Positions 36,019 to 45,874 of a stretch of 64,000 nucleotides of DNA are shown here, piece after piece. Source of the stretch: CALCKU01 sp964607445 (GTDB lineage Bacteria; Pseudomonadota; Alphaproteobacteria; Caulobacterales; Maricaulaceae); NCBI GenBank assembly GCA_964607445.1, contig CAZSKN010000010.1, positions 16,041 through 80,040 of the forward strand. The letters are read 5' to 3'. The position numbers and the translations under genes are program-made. The first letter of the stretch is position 1. Each line of letters starts with the position of its first letter. Under the pieces are notes generated by a model that was given only the letters and a program-made list of their open reading frames with translations, was not told the DNA's origin and did no database searches.

Positions 36019-36981
36019 CTATGTGAGTAGATTACGGCCAATATCAAGAAATTTTTCGCGCCGTTGTTTTATAAGCTCTTCGGGTTTTAACGCCCCAAGC
36101 CGGTCTAGTTCCTCAATGATTTCGGCGCCGACGCGCATCACCATATCCTGTGCGGCCCTATGTGCGCCGCCCATAGGTTCTGTAATTATCCGGTCAATCA
36201 CGCCGAGCTGTTTAAGGTCTTTAGCAGTGATTTTCATAGCTTTGGCCGCGTCTTTGGCCTTCTTGGAATCTCGCCATAGAATAGAGGCGCACCCTTCAGG
36301 TGAAATGACGGAATAAATAGAATGTTCCATCATCATGACCGTATCCGCCGTGGCAATCGCCACCGCCCCGCCGGACCCGCCTTCGCCTGTAATGATAGAA
36401 ATAAACGGAACCCGTAAGGACAAGCCTTTGTCAATAGAGCGCGCAATGGCTTCGGCTTGGCCACGTTCCTCGGCACCACGGCCCGGAAACGCGCCGGCTG
36501 TATCGACAAAAGAAATCACAGGGAGTGAAAACCGCTCGGCCAAAGCCATCAGACGCACAGCTTTACGATAGCCTTCCGGTTGCGCCATGCCAAAATTATG
36601 CTTGACCCGGGATTGCGTATCTTTGCCCTTTTCATGCCCCATAATAACAACACTGCGACCCCGGATTTTACCTAACCCGCCTAATAAGGCCGTATCATCT
36701 CCAAATTTTCGATCCCCTGAAAGCGGCGTGAAATCGGAAATCAACCCCTCTTGATAATCTGAAAAATGCGGGCGGGCAGGATGGCGCGCGACTTCGGTTT
36801 TTTCCCACGGCCCAATTTTAGCATAAATCGATTCAAGTTGCGCGGCGGACTTAGCGCGTAATTGCTTGACTTCGGCCTCAACATCGACATCCCCGCCAGA
36901 TAATTTCATAAGATCATCGATCTTACTGTCCAATTCCGCCACAGGACGTTCAAAACTCAAATATGTACGGGCCACGGCCAT
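36019..36981 (-). CDS. accA: acetyl-CoA carboxylase carboxyltransferase subunit alpha
   Basis: Alpha subunit of the carboxyltransferase that makes malonyl-CoA for fatty acid synthesis. The crotonase-like fold shows VRLMALAERFSLPVISFVDT, GRGAEERGQAEAIA and the oxyanion-type GEGGSGGAVAI segment. The 320 residues match. accD and accBC are not in the window, as expected in this group, where accA lies near xerD. It is a single minus-strand gene facing secA tail to tail with about 75 bases between. Confidence 0.97.
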   Translation of the reverse strand: MAVARTYLSFERPVAELDSKIDDLMKLSGGDVDVEAEVKQLRAKSAAQLESIYAKIGPWEKTEVARHPARPHFSDYQEGLISDFTPLSGDRKFGDDTALLGGLGKIRGRSVVIMGHEKGKDTQSRVKHNFGMAQPEGYRKAVRLMALAERFSLPVISFVDTAGAFPGRGAEERGQAEAIARSIDKGLSLRVPFISIITGEGGSGGAVAIATADTVMMMEHSIYSVISPEGCASILWRDSKKAKDAAKAMKITAKDLKQLGVIDRIITEPMGGAHRAAQDMVMRVGAEIIEELDRLGALKPEELIKQRREKFLDIGRNLLT

Positions 36982-37126
36982 GATAACTCGCTCGTCATTA
37001 AACGAATTACAATAGCGTCCCGTGCTACAAGAACAACAAAATAATCACTGAAGAAATGCTTTTTACATTCCTCTATATCATGCCATAGAAGACGAGCTAC
37101 TGGCTGACATTCGAAGAGGACGCTGC

Positions 37127-39982
37127 GTGTTACGATTATATATTATGGCCGCTTTCATGGTCATATGTTCAGCGGGTTTGAGCCTAACGGGATGTTCGTC
37201 CCCAATTGTGTCGAAAACCGGCGCGCCCGTCTTTGATCCACTTGTGCATGACTGGCCACATACACTCAGCGATATACCGCCGGACGCGGATATCACCTAT
37301 GGACAACTTGAGAATGGGTTGAGATATGCGCTGCGCCGCAATGCGCGGCCAGAAAAAGAAGCCGTGATCCGGTTTTGGGTGCGCGCGGGCAGTCGCAATG
37401 AAACACCAACGACCATTGGGTTAGCGCACTATCTAGAACATATGGCCTTTAACGGATCTGAGAATGTACCGGAAGGCGAAATGGTCAAATCCTTAGAAAG
37501 ACTGGGCCTGTCTTTTGGAGCCGACACAAATGCCTCCACAACCTATTGGCGGACAGAATACCGGTTAAACCTGCCCAATGTCGACACAGAAACATTGGAT
37601 TACGGGTTTTTCATTATGCGCGAAACCGCCGATAAATTATTAATCGAAGACGCAGCTGTTGCACGGGAACGTGGTGTGATCAAAGCCGAAGAAGCGAGCG
37701 GAAATACACCCGGGCGTAAGGCATCACGGGCATATTCAAACTGGGTTTATCCAGAACGCCGATCAACACAATTTAATGTCATTGGCAGCCCGGAAACGCT
37801 TGATAGCATGACGGCAGAACATCTGCGCGCATTTTACAAAACACATTATCGTCCCGACCGCAGCTTGATTGTTATGGTGGGGGATTTACCCGTGTCTGAA
37901 ATGGAAGCCCGCATAAAAGCCAGTTTTGGCGATTGGCAAACAGGCACACAGGCGCCGCCGGACCCTGATGACGGAAAAAATTCACGCCCGGAATTGGACG
38001 CTAAAGTCTATGCAGATGATGAATTGACAGCACAGGTTTTCCTCAGCGATTTTTCTACATCGACATATTCAGCAGACAGGCAGTCTACGCGGCGAGAACA
38101 TTTTATCCGGGGCTATGCAAATGCGATTGTCAATCAACGCCTCAACAAGAAATCTTTCTCAAAAGACGCCCCCTTTCTGGGCGCCAATATAAGTTATCAA
38201 GTCGGCAAATTAAATAATACAGCCAGCGCTAGTGTTTCGATCAAAGACGATGATTGGCAGGCCGCCTTAACCCTAATTGAAAACGAAATCAGGCAAGCCC
38301 TAGAGTTCGGGTTTCAACAGGCAGAATATGACGAACTTATCGCTCAATCGCGCCGTCGTTATACTGACGCGGTAAATTACGCCGCCAAACGCCATACAAA
38401 TAGTTTAGCCAAAAACATCGTTAGCGCCTTTGAAGGGGCCCATGTTACCACATCCCCCGAACAGGCTCTAAAACGGTTTGAAAATGCCGCTTCGACTATC
38501 AGTTTAGAAGCGCTTGAAGCGGCGTTTAAATCCATGTGGGCAGATTTCAAACCTTTTATCTGGCTAGAAGGCCCCCAAGTCGGGACGGTAACTCCGGATG
38601 ACATAAGCGCGGCCTACGCATCCGCACAAACCCGCGCACTCTCTCCGCCTGCGACCCGCGAAAAGCTTGATTTCGCCTATCAAAATTTTGGTACGCCCGG
38701 AAAAATTGTCTGGCGTGGACGCGTAGAGGACTTTGATATCGATCAGGTTCGATTTGAAAACAATGTCCGTCTCAACATGAAAACAACCGATTTCGAAGAC
38801 AATTGGATTCGGATAGATGTAACCATTGGTGAAGGATGGAATGTCTTTCCCAAAGACAAGCCCGGCTTAACAGGTTTGGCGGGCTCGATCGCTCTGGGTG
38901 GATATGAAGCCCACAAAGCCAGCGAACTTTCACAAATTTTTGCCGGTAAAACCATCGGGTTAAACCTCAACATAGGCACGGAGCGCCTACGATTTTCCGG
39001 AGCGACAAACCCCGAAGATGTAGAAGATCAGTTTAATATTTGGGCCGGGCTTCTAACTGCACCGGGCTATCGCAAGGTGTGGCAACAAAAATTCCAAGAA
39101 AACATTGAAGCCTCTTTCCATACCATTGATGCCACACCCGGAGGTGTCGCCGCCCGCGATCTGGGCCGTATATGGGCCAATGGCGACCGGCGGTACGGCA
39201 TGGTAACAAAAGCCGAATATCTGTCTTATACACTCGAAGATGTGCGCAAGGTCTTGCAGCCCCTGTTCGACAAAGGCGCAATAGAAATCGGCGTTGTCGG
39301 GGACTTCGATAAAGACAAACTTATTGACATTGTCGGTAAAACCTTCGGAGCCTTACCGGCCCGGCGCGCCGACTTTATCGAAAATCCGGCCGCATTCGAT
39401 ATCACATTTCCAGCATCAGGCCGCGTCGAACTCACCCATACGGGCGCCAAAAATCAGGGGGCCATATATATGGGCTGGCCGACACGCGCCGACTGGTCTT
39501 TGGAACGGTCGCGCCATTATACCATTCTACGCCGCATCATGCAAAACCGTCTCATAGACGAGGTCCGTGAAAACCAGGGTTTGAGTTATTCGCCCTCGGC
39601 AGGTCTGTCATTTCAACGTCTTAATACGCCCTTCGGGTATAGTTCGGTCTCTATATCGGCAGATCCCAAATTTTTTGATGCCTTTGAAAAAACCGCAAAA
39701 ACCCTTGCCGCAAAAATACGGGCCGGCGGTATCACACAAGATGAGTTAAACCGGGCCCGTAAGCCCGTTATCGAAAGCTTTGAGCGCAGCGCCAAAGAAA
39801 ATGCAGCTTGGCAGGGCTTGGTCTTACGCTCGCAAACAGATCCACGCGGGCTCGAATATCGGCGGTCGCGTTTAAAAGCCTATAGCGATATGACCACACA
39901 AGATCTTGATACATATGCGAAAGAGCTTTTCGCGCCAAAGAGTTTACATATTGTTGTAATCACACCGGAAAACTTGAAGTAA
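37127..39982 (+). CDS. M16 family zinc metallopeptidase, lipoprotein, GTG start
   Basis: Pitrilysin/insulinase-type peptidase expected in the periplasm, anchored by a lipid. The lipobox LTGC puts the modified Cys at residue 23. The inverted zinc site HYLEH is at 101-105, with a downstream glutamate expected near 180. The second, non-catalytic M16 half spans about residues 550-940 with the usual LIDEVRENQGLSYSPSAG. The 951 residues match two-domain M16B proteins. The GTG start is preceded by GAGGA 6 bases upstream, better than the ATG at 37145. The substrate is unknown. Confidence 0.9.
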   Translation: MLRLYIMAAFMVICSAGLSLTGCSSPIVSKTGAPVFDPLVHDWPHTLSDIPPDADITYGQLENGLRYALRRNARPEKEAVIRFWVRAGSRNETPTTIGLAHYLEHMAFNGSENVPEGEMVKSLERLGLSFGADTNASTTYWRTEYRLNLPNVDTETLDYGFFIMRETADKLLIEDAAVARERGVIKAEEASGNTPGRKASRAYSNWVYPERRSTQFNVIGSPETLDSMTAEHLRAFYKTHYRPDRSLIVMVGDLPVSEMEARIKASFGDWQTGTQAPPDPDDGKNSRPELDAKVYADDELTAQVFLSDFSTSTYSADRQSTRREHFIRGYANAIVNQRLNKKSFSKDAPFLGANISYQVGKLNNTASASVSIKDDDWQAALTLIENEIRQALEFGFQQAEYDELIAQSRRRYTDAVNYAAKRHTNSLAKNIVSAFEGAHVTTSPEQALKRFENAASTISLEALEAAFKSMWADFKPFIWLEGPQVGTVTPDDISAAYASAQTRALSPPATREKLDFAYQNFGTPGKIVWRGRVEDFDIDQVRFENNVRLNMKTTDFEDNWIRIDVTIGEGWNVFPKDKPGLTGLAGSIALGGYEAHKASELSQIFAGKTIGLNLNIGTERLRFSGATNPEDVEDQFNIWAGLLTAPGYRKVWQQKFQENIEASFHTIDATPGGVAARDLGRIWANGDRRYGMVTKAEYLSYTLEDVRKVLQPLFDKGAIEIGVVGDFDKDKLIDIVGKTFGALPARRADFIENPAAFDITFPASGRVELTHTGAKNQGAIYMGWPTRADWSLERSRHYTILRRIMQNRLIDEVRENQGLSYSPSAGLSFQRLNTPFGYSSVSISADPKFFDAFEKTAKTLAAKIRAGGITQDELNRARKPVIESFERSAKENAAWQGLVLRSQTDPRGLEYRRSRLKAYSDMTTQDLDTYAKELFAPKSLHIVVITPENLK

Positions 39983-40013
39983 AATATCTACAAAAAATAT
40001 ATCAAGAGTTAGA

Positions 40014-40937
40014 TTATGTCTGTTCTGATAAAGGGTGTACATCCTGCACGAGAGCTTTGAGTCGGGCGTCCAGAATATGCGTATAAATCTGTGTTGTAGA
40101 AATATCGGCATGCCCCAAAAGCGTTTGCACGCTGCGCAAATCTGCCCCGCGTGCCAAAAGATGTGTTGCAAAGGCATGACGTAAAACATGGGGTGAAACC
40201 GTATCCCTTGGTAAGCCAGCCTTTCCGGCCAAATCCTTTAACATTTGGGCAAATCTCTCCCGCGATAAATGTCCGGTCTTTCCGCGCGAGGGAAATAGAT
40301 ACGCCATGGAACGCTCGCGATCTTTTAGCGATGCTGGCAATGTTTCGCGGCGCACCTGTCGCCATAACGCAATAGCCTGACGCGCGGTACGCGTCAAAGG
40401 CACAACACGCTCCCGCCCGCCTTTGCCTTTAATAAACATAATCCCGTCTTTACGCCCGACGGCGCTTTCTTTTAACGCAACAAGCTCACTGACCCTCAGC
40501 CCGCCAGCATAAAGAATTTCCAACAAACAGCTTAACCGCAGACCTTTGACCGTGTCATCCTGACCTGCCTTGTCAAACAAAAGGTCAATATCACTTTCCG
40601 AGAGAATTTTAGGCAAAGGGCGGCCTTGTTTAGGGCCTTTTAAAATCTGGGCCGGGTTTTGCGTGCGCACGCCGTCAACTTGTAAAAACAGGTAAAATTG
40701 CTTAATGGCGGAAAGCTTACGCGCAGCGGTTGACGGAGCAAGACCACGTTGGGCCCATAGCGACAAAACCTGTTCGAGTTGCGGTGTTTGTACCGTTAGA
40801 AAATCGGTTTTCAGGGCCGTAAGCTGATCGTGCCAGTCCTGCAAATCACGACTATAAGCCGATAAGGTATTTTCAGACGCGCCGCGTTCCGCACTCATCA
40901 TTTCCAGGAAGCTTTCAATATGGTAAGCGGTTGCCAT
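40014..40937 (-). CDS. xerD: tyrosine recombinase XerD
   Basis: Site-specific recombinase that resolves chromosome dimers at dif together with XerC. The SAM-like N-terminal core-binding domain covers ~1-100. The catalytic domain has Arg148 (GGLRVSEL), Lys172, His250 and Arg253 (HVLRHAF), His276 (LLGHAD) and Tyr285 (QIYTH). The 307 residues and the accA-xerD-aroKB neighbourhood mark it as the housekeeping enzyme, not a mobile-element integrase. It starts 9 bases downstream of the helical-repeat protein gene, so they share a transcript. Confidence 0.94.
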   Translation of the reverse strand: MATAYHIESFLEMMSAERGASENTLSAYSRDLQDWHDQLTALKTDFLTVQTPQLEQVLSLWAQRGLAPSTAARKLSAIKQFYLFLQVDGVRTQNPAQILKGPKQGRPLPKILSESDIDLLFDKAGQDDTVKGLRLSCLLEILYAGGLRVSELVALKESAVGRKDGIMFIKGKGGRERVVPLTRTARQAIALWRQVRRETLPASLKDRERSMAYLFPSRGKTGHLSRERFAQMLKDLAGKAGLPRDTVSPHVLRHAFATHLLARGADLRSVQTLLGHADISTTQIYTHILDARLKALVQDVHPLSEQT

Positions 40938-40946
40938 ATCGGCCTC

Positions 40947-42569
40947 TTATAATCCGGCTAGAAAATCTTCAGCCGCGAGCCGCCCAGCGAAATTCGAAAG
41001 CCCTACAGTATTTAGCGCCATTATTATGGCGGCTAACGAAGGGTCATTAAGCCTAACCCCGCCCTTCCTATCCAGAAGAATTGCCGAACGCAACACGGTT
41101 TCAGCGCGAGACCCTGCGGCGGCAGCGGCCCGTAAAGCCAATATTTCACCGGACCGAAGAGAGGCGCCTTCACCCCCATCCGTGGTTTCTAATATTTCGG
41201 CTGCGCTATCAGACAGATTTGCCCCCATAGCCAAAGCCAGATAGCTATCGCGTATCGCCCGTGTTTTTTTTGCGCCCTTTGCGCGTAAACGTGTCTCGAT
41301 ATCTTTACCCAGATCACCCAAAGCAAAGCCATTGCCAATAGCATCTGATATCAGCGCAATCCGGTCACGCTGCGCAGAGTCTTCCTCCAGGCTCTGATAC
41401 AGACCTTGCAAGGTTGCAATATCGCCGCGATTAACAGCCACGCGTGTAAATAATTTCAAATTTTCGGCCCCTTGAATTTCACCGGGTAGATAAGAAATTT
41501 CAGGCGTCATAAATTCTGAAAACCTTGTAAAAGCCCCCGCTTTATCTGCACGTTCCAATATTTGACTAACCGCCTTAACCGCGTTTTGCGCAGAGCCTCC
41601 GCCTTTGGCCAAAGCATAAAGCTGTCCCATGGCTTGTGGCGGCGGGGCTTTCATCGCACTTTCCAGATCAAATCCGGCAAATGTTTCCAGCGAATCTGTA
41701 TCGAACGCCAAATCCGATAAAACGGTTCTGATTTGATCATCGCTTAACGCAGAACCCCCTTTGAACATGGCCTGCAACCTTTCGTCTGGCGACAACTCGG
41801 GCGTCAATGCAAGTCGTGCATAACCCGCGGATGACAGGGTAAGATTTTTTAATTTATCTGTTTTGTCCTGTAATTGGAGTTGGCTCAACATTGCGCTAAA
41901 TAGAGGTTCATTGTGAGATATATTTTTAGGTAATGATGTGGAGATACCCAATAAATTATCCATTAAAGCGTAATAGGTTTTATCTTGATATGATGTTTCT
42001 TTTAACAAACCTATGGTCAGTTCTGCCGCGGCGTTTTCACCCCGCACATTATGACAAAATGCCCGCAAGCGGGCCCATTGCGGTTTGGCACGCCCGTCTT
42101 GAACACTATCAGCCGTCTGGCACGCCGCTGCGACATCGCCGCGCGATAATGCAATATCGGCCAGAACCCCGGCGTCAGACGTCAATTGCGGCGCGCGGCG
42201 CAGTAATGCATCAAGCTCGGATTTACGGGCCAGTTGAATAGCGGCTTTGACCCGTGCCGATCTATAGGCCGCTAAGGCCTCTGCATCCCCCTGCGGCGGC
42301 ACGCCACCCGATAATATGGCCGCGGATACCAGATCATTTATGAGGGCGTTTTTTGGATGTACGGGCGCACGGTCCATTAAAGCCGCAGCCTGTAAGGCCG
42401 ATGTCCCTTGCCAAAGCGCGGGATCCAGCCCCCCGGATGTTATATCTATGACACCCGCTTCATACGCATCCGCCGCTCCTAATTCATCAATAGCAATCGT
42501 TTGCGCCCCGGCAGGCATCACCGTGAAAAGAAAAAATGCACAAAAAGCCGTAATATGTGAAAATTTCAT
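40947..42569 (-). CDS. secreted helical-repeat protein of unknown function
   Basis: Unrecognised exported protein of about 540 residues. An N-terminal signal peptide is clear (KFSHITAFCAFFLFTVMPAG then AQ). The rest is almost entirely alpha-helical with Ala-rich pairs of helices that resemble TPR- or HEAT-like repeats. Two cysteines near 167-203 could form a periplasmic disulfide. I prefer the ATG at 42569, because it lies just after the stop of the upstream small gene; an ATG at 42581 overlaps that gene. It is co-directional with a 46-residue membrane protein gene upstream and xerD downstream. Proteins of this kind sit beside xerD in related genomes as far as I recall, without a known role. 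Confidence 0.8.
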   Translation of the reverse strand: MKFSHITAFCAFFLFTVMPAGAQTIAIDELGAADAYEAGVIDITSGGLDPALWQGTSALQAAALMDRAPVHPKNALINDLVSAAILSGGVPPQGDAEALAAYRSARVKAAIQLARKSELDALLRRAPQLTSDAGVLADIALSRGDVAAACQTADSVQDGRAKPQWARLRAFCHNVRGENAAAELTIGLLKETSYQDKTYYALMDNLLGISTSLPKNISHNEPLFSAMLSQLQLQDKTDKLKNLTLSSAGYARLALTPELSPDERLQAMFKGGSALSDDQIRTVLSDLAFDTDSLETFAGFDLESAMKAPPPQAMGQLYALAKGGGSAQNAVKAVSQILERADKAGAFTRFSEFMTPEISYLPGEIQGAENLKLFTRVAVNRGDIATLQGLYQSLEEDSAQRDRIALISDAIGNGFALGDLGKDIETRLRAKGAKKTRAIRDSYLALAMGANLSDSAAEILETTDGGEGASLRSGEILALRAAAAAGSRAETVLRSAILLDRKGGVRLNDPSLAAIIMALNTVGLSNFAGRLAAEDFLAGL

Positions 42570-42570
42570 A

Positions 42571-42711
42571 TTATTTCTCATAGCTGTCAGGCAGATTGAT
42601 CGTCACGGTATCTTTGGGGGCATGATCTGGAGAGGCTTGCGATAAAAGCCACATAAACCCTCCTAAAAACAAGAGGAAGAGAACACCCAATATAACACCC
42701 AGTTTTTTCAT
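42571..42711 (-). CDS. small 46-residue membrane protein
   Basis: Too short for usual cut-offs but well supported. It starts MKKLGVILGVLFLLFLGGF, a single hydrophobic helix with a basic N-terminus, followed by a polar 24-residue tail ending in NLPDSYEK that should face the periplasm. GGAGG lies 4 bases before the ATG. It ends one base before the preferred start of the secreted helical-repeat gene, suggesting a two-gene operon. The function is unknown. A role as membrane anchor or partner of the next protein is possible. Confidence 0.7.
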   Translation of the reverse strand: MKKLGVILGVLFLLFLGGFMWLLSQASPDHAPKDTVTINLPDSYEK

Positions 42712-42755
42712 ATGGCCTCCGCTATTTATATAGTCTCTACATCTATTTTATTTTA

Positions 42756-42770
42756 CCTATTGAGAATAGG
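42756..42770. promoter_or_regulatory. 15-bp palindrome in the divergent promoter region of aroK and the small membrane gene
   Basis: CCTATT-GAG-AATAGG is a perfect 6-bp inverted repeat with a 3-base spacer, located about midway between two divergent genes. It could be an operator for a dimeric regulator or a small hairpin. A single copy gives only modest support. Confidence 0.35.
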
Positions 42771-42854
42771 CTGATTTGACGACATATTAAGTAAAAATTT
42801 CAGTGTGTGTAACAAAACACGATATCTGACAGGTTTAAAAGGCGAAATTATATC

Positions 42855-43406
42855 ATGCCGCCAGTACACAGCGCTCTTACCGCGCGCCCTATTGCACTTA
42901 TAGGATTGATGGGTGTCGGAAAAACAACCATTGGCCGTCGGTTGGCCAAACTTTTAGAGCTGCCCTTTTATGATTCAGACGAAGAAATTGAAAAAGCCTC
43001 TGGCCGGACAGTTGCCGGTTATTTTCGGGATCATGGCGAAGCCGCCTTTCGCGAAGGTGAATGCCGGGTGATTGACCGCATATTGGACGGCACCCCGCTT
43101 ATACTTGCGACCGGTGGCGGAGCCTTTATACCCGAAACCACGCGAAATATTTTACAATCCAAGGCTATAACCGTCTGGTTAAAAGGTGATTTCGAAACGA
43201 TTATGGAACGTGTCAGCCGCAAAAATACACGCCCGCTTTTACAGGTCAAAGATCCGCGTGCGCGCATGCGGGAGCTTATGGACGCACGCTATCCCATTTA
43301 CGCTCAGGCCCATATTACCGTCAATATTCGACGCGGAACGCATACCCGAACCGTCAATGCTGTGCACCAAGAACTCAAAAAATACAGCCTCGAAAGCCTA
43401 GAATGA
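42855..43406 (+). CDS. aroK: shikimate kinase
   Basis: Phosphorylates shikimate at O3 in the chorismate pathway. The P-loop GLMGVGKTTIGRRLA is at residues ~17-31, FYDSDEEIEKASG provides the substrate aspartate, and ATGGGAFIP and RNTRPLL-type segments are typical. The 183 residues match. It overlaps aroB by four bases (ATGA), implying coupled translation. The ribosome site is weak. Confidence 0.95.
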   Translation: MPPVHSALTARPIALIGLMGVGKTTIGRRLAKLLELPFYDSDEEIEKASGRTVAGYFRDHGEAAFREGECRVIDRILDGTPLILATGGGAFIPETTRNILQSKAITVWLKGDFETIMERVSRKNTRPLLQVKDPRARMRELMDARYPIYAQAHITVNIRRGTHTRTVNAVHQELKKYSLESLE

Positions 43407-44536
43407 CCTTATCCTCTGAGATCAAAACTGTGCCTGTCGATCTCGGCTCGCGCCGCTACGACATCATCATCGGAAACAATATATTATCACGCGCCAGCAC
43501 ATATATTCATCCATTGCTTAAAACACCGCGTGTCGCCATCGTCACAGACGAGACCGTCATGGCCTTGCATGGACACAGAGTTGAAGCCAGCCTGACGCAG
43601 GCGGGCATCAAACCCCATTTCATCATCCGTCCGGCTGGCGAAAGCCAGAAAAGCTTTGACGGCTTACAAGCTGTATTAAACGGTCTGTTTGATCTGGCTT
43701 TTGATCGCCAAGATATCGTGATCGCCTTTGGCGGCGGCGTCATTGGGGATTTAACCGGCTTCGCGGCGAGTGTGTTTAAACGCGGTTGTCGTTTCATTCA
43801 AATACCGACGACTTTATTAGCGCAAGTCGATAGTTCTGTCGGCGGTAAAACAGCGATAAATTCCCCGCATGGCAAAAATCTTATTGGCGCCTTTTATCAA
43901 CCCGCTTTAGTGCTGGCTGACACTGAAATCTTATCCACCCTGCCCGAAAGGGAATTAAAAGCCGGCTATGCCGAGGTGTTAAAATATGGCCTTTTAGGGG
44001 ATGCTCAATTTTTCACATGGTTAGAGACACACGGTAAAAAGGTTTTGAAGCTGGACGCAGCGCACATATCTCACGCCGTTTCTATATCCTGCCAAACCAA
44101 GGCCCGGATTGTAGCCGCGGACGAATATGAACGGGGGCAACGGGCCTTATTAAATCTGGGACATACCTTTGGCCATGCCTTAGAATTAGAAGCCGGATAT
44201 AAGGGAGATTTGCTACACGGCGAGGCGGTGAGTGCGGGCATGGTTATGGCCTTTGAATATAGCGCCCAACACGGGCTGTGCCCGACGGATGACGTGGCTC
44301 GCCTGTCACGACATTTAACCGATATGGCGCTTTGCCAACCGGGTGATCTTAAGCATTTATTGCAATCGCCCGACAGGTTATCAGCGCATATGGACCAAGA
44401 TAAAAAAAATGAAGCCGGGGGGCTAACCCTTATACTCCCGCGGAAAATAGGCGATGCATTTGTGCAAAAAAACACGCCACGTGATAGTGTGCGTGCCTAT
44501 CTAAACACTTGTTTATTGAAAGAGGCTCATGCTTGA
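43403..44536 (+). CDS. aroB: 3-dehydroquinate synthase
   Basis: NAD-dependent enzyme that closes the ring of DAHP to 3-dehydroquinate, the second step of the shikimate pathway. FGGGVIGDLTGFAASVFKRG (NAD site), PTTLLAQVDSSVGGKTAIN, and the zinc-ligand region LNLGHTFGHALE with HGEAVSAGM are intact. The 377 residues match. It overlaps aroK (ATGA) and its end overlaps the CNNM gene by 8 bases. Confidence 0.97.
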   Translation: MTLSSEIKTVPVDLGSRRYDIIIGNNILSRASTYIHPLLKTPRVAIVTDETVMALHGHRVEASLTQAGIKPHFIIRPAGESQKSFDGLQAVLNGLFDLAFDRQDIVIAFGGGVIGDLTGFAASVFKRGCRFIQIPTTLLAQVDSSVGGKTAINSPHGKNLIGAFYQPALVLADTEILSTLPERELKAGYAEVLKYGLLGDAQFFTWLETHGKKVLKLDAAHISHAVSISCQTKARIVAADEYERGQRALLNLGHTFGHALELEAGYKGDLLHGEAVSAGMVMAFEYSAQHGLCPTDDVARLSRHLTDMALCQPGDLKHLLQSPDRLSAHMDQDKKNEAGGLTLILPRKIGDAFVQKNTPRDSVRAYLNTCLLKEAHA

Positions 44537-45830
44537 GACTTTGCTGCAAACCGAAAATCTTATTAAACTTGCTATTGTTTTAATCTTACTGGTCTGTTCC
44601 GGATTTTTCTCGGGCTCTGAAACAGCCTTAACAGCGGCCTCCCGTGCCCGTATGCATGCGGCTGAAAAAGACGGAGATAAACGCGCCGGCCGTGTTTCAC
44701 GCCTCCTGAATATGCGCGAACGTTTATTGGGTGGAATTTTACTGGGAAATAATTTTGTCAATATTCTGGCGTCCTCGATTATGGCAGGCTTAATGCTGTC
44801 CATATTTGGACAAGCCGGAATTTTATACGCGACGGTGATCACGACATTGCTGATTTTGATTTTTGCAGAAGTCCTGCCTAAAACCTATGCCATTTCACAT
44901 CCTGATAAAGTGGCTTTGCGCGTCTCGCGACCCATCGGGTTTTTAGTCCGTCTTCTCGCCCCCATTGTGTCTATTGTGCAAATTATCGTTAATGCGACTT
45001 TACGGCTTTTCGGCGTTGACAGTAACGCATCTCCGTGGACAGCCGCCGATGAAATCCGCGGCGCTGTAGATTTGCATTTGCGCGAAGGTGGCGTGGCGAA
45101 ACGCGCGCGTGACCAGATTTATGGCGTTTTGGAAATCGGGGAATTGACGGTTGAAGAGGTGATGATACACCGCAAAAACCTTATCATGGTTGATATCGAT
45201 TTATCGCCCGATCAAATTGTCAAAGAAGTCTTGGCCAGTGGGCATACACGTTTACCTCTTTACCAAAATGACCTCGATAATGTTGTGGGCATATTACATG
45301 CCAAAGATATGCTCAAAGCCCTTTCAAAACTCTCCGGAGATTTCAGTGCGCTCAATATTCAAAAAATCAAGCGCGAGCCATGGTTTGTACCAGAGACCAC
45401 ATCTGTGGTTAAGCAATTGCGCCTGTTTCAACAAAAACGAGAACATTTTGCGCTTGTCGTTGATGAATATGGATCCCTTATGGGCGTATTGACTCTGGAA
45501 GATATACTGGAAGAAATTGTCGGTGATATTCAGGATGAATATGACGAGGAATTAGACGGACTTGGCCGCAATAAAGACGGCAGCGTCACCGTGCGCGGTG
45601 ATATTCCTATTCGCGATATCAACCGCACAATGGACTGGAAACTTCCCGATGAAGAAGCCGTGACCATTGCCGGTCTGGTTATTCATGAGAGCCAAACCAT
45701 CCCCGAACAAGGCCAGACATTTGCCTATTACGGATATAGGTTTGAAATTTTAAAACGCGAGCGCAATCAGTTACAATCCCTAAAAGTTACAAAAACATTT
45801 GAACCCGACCAACGCGGTCAATCGATTTAA
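44529..45830 (+). CDS. CNNM/CorC-type transporter-associated protein (HlyC/CorC family)
   Basis: Membrane protein with an N-terminal DUF21 (CNNM) domain of about four helices (residues ~1-170), a pair of CBS domains (~200-330) and a C-terminal CorC/HlyC domain (~345-430, DEEAVTIAGLVI). EVLPKTYAI is a conserved CNNM motif. Relatives affect magnesium or cobalt efflux; direct transport is shown for some. It overlaps aroB by 8 bases, so it is translationally coupled. No hemolysin activity is implied by the old name. Confidence 0.92.
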   Translation: MLETLLQTENLIKLAIVLILLVCSGFFSGSETALTAASRARMHAAEKDGDKRAGRVSRLLNMRERLLGGILLGNNFVNILASSIMAGLMLSIFGQAGILYATVITTLLILIFAEVLPKTYAISHPDKVALRVSRPIGFLVRLLAPIVSIVQIIVNATLRLFGVDSNASPWTAADEIRGAVDLHLREGGVAKRARDQIYGVLEIGELTVEEVMIHRKNLIMVDIDLSPDQIVKEVLASGHTRLPLYQNDLDNVVGILHAKDMLKALSKLSGDFSALNIQKIKREPWFVPETTSVVKQLRLFQQKREHFALVVDEYGSLMGVLTLEDILEEIVGDIQDEYDEELDGLGRNKDGSVTVRGDIPIRDINRTMDWKLPDEEAVTIAGLVIHESQTIPEQGQTFAYYGYRFEILKRERNQLQSLKVTKTFEPDQRGQSI

Positions 45831-45874
45831 AGCAAATCCCTTTTAAGATTTTAACTTAAATTACGGAGCTATAT

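Noticed and set aside
40014..40937. XerD considered as a phage or island integrase
   Set aside because: Its length, catalytic layout and the accA-xerD-aroKB neighbourhood mark it as the housekeeping recombinase; no island genes surround it.
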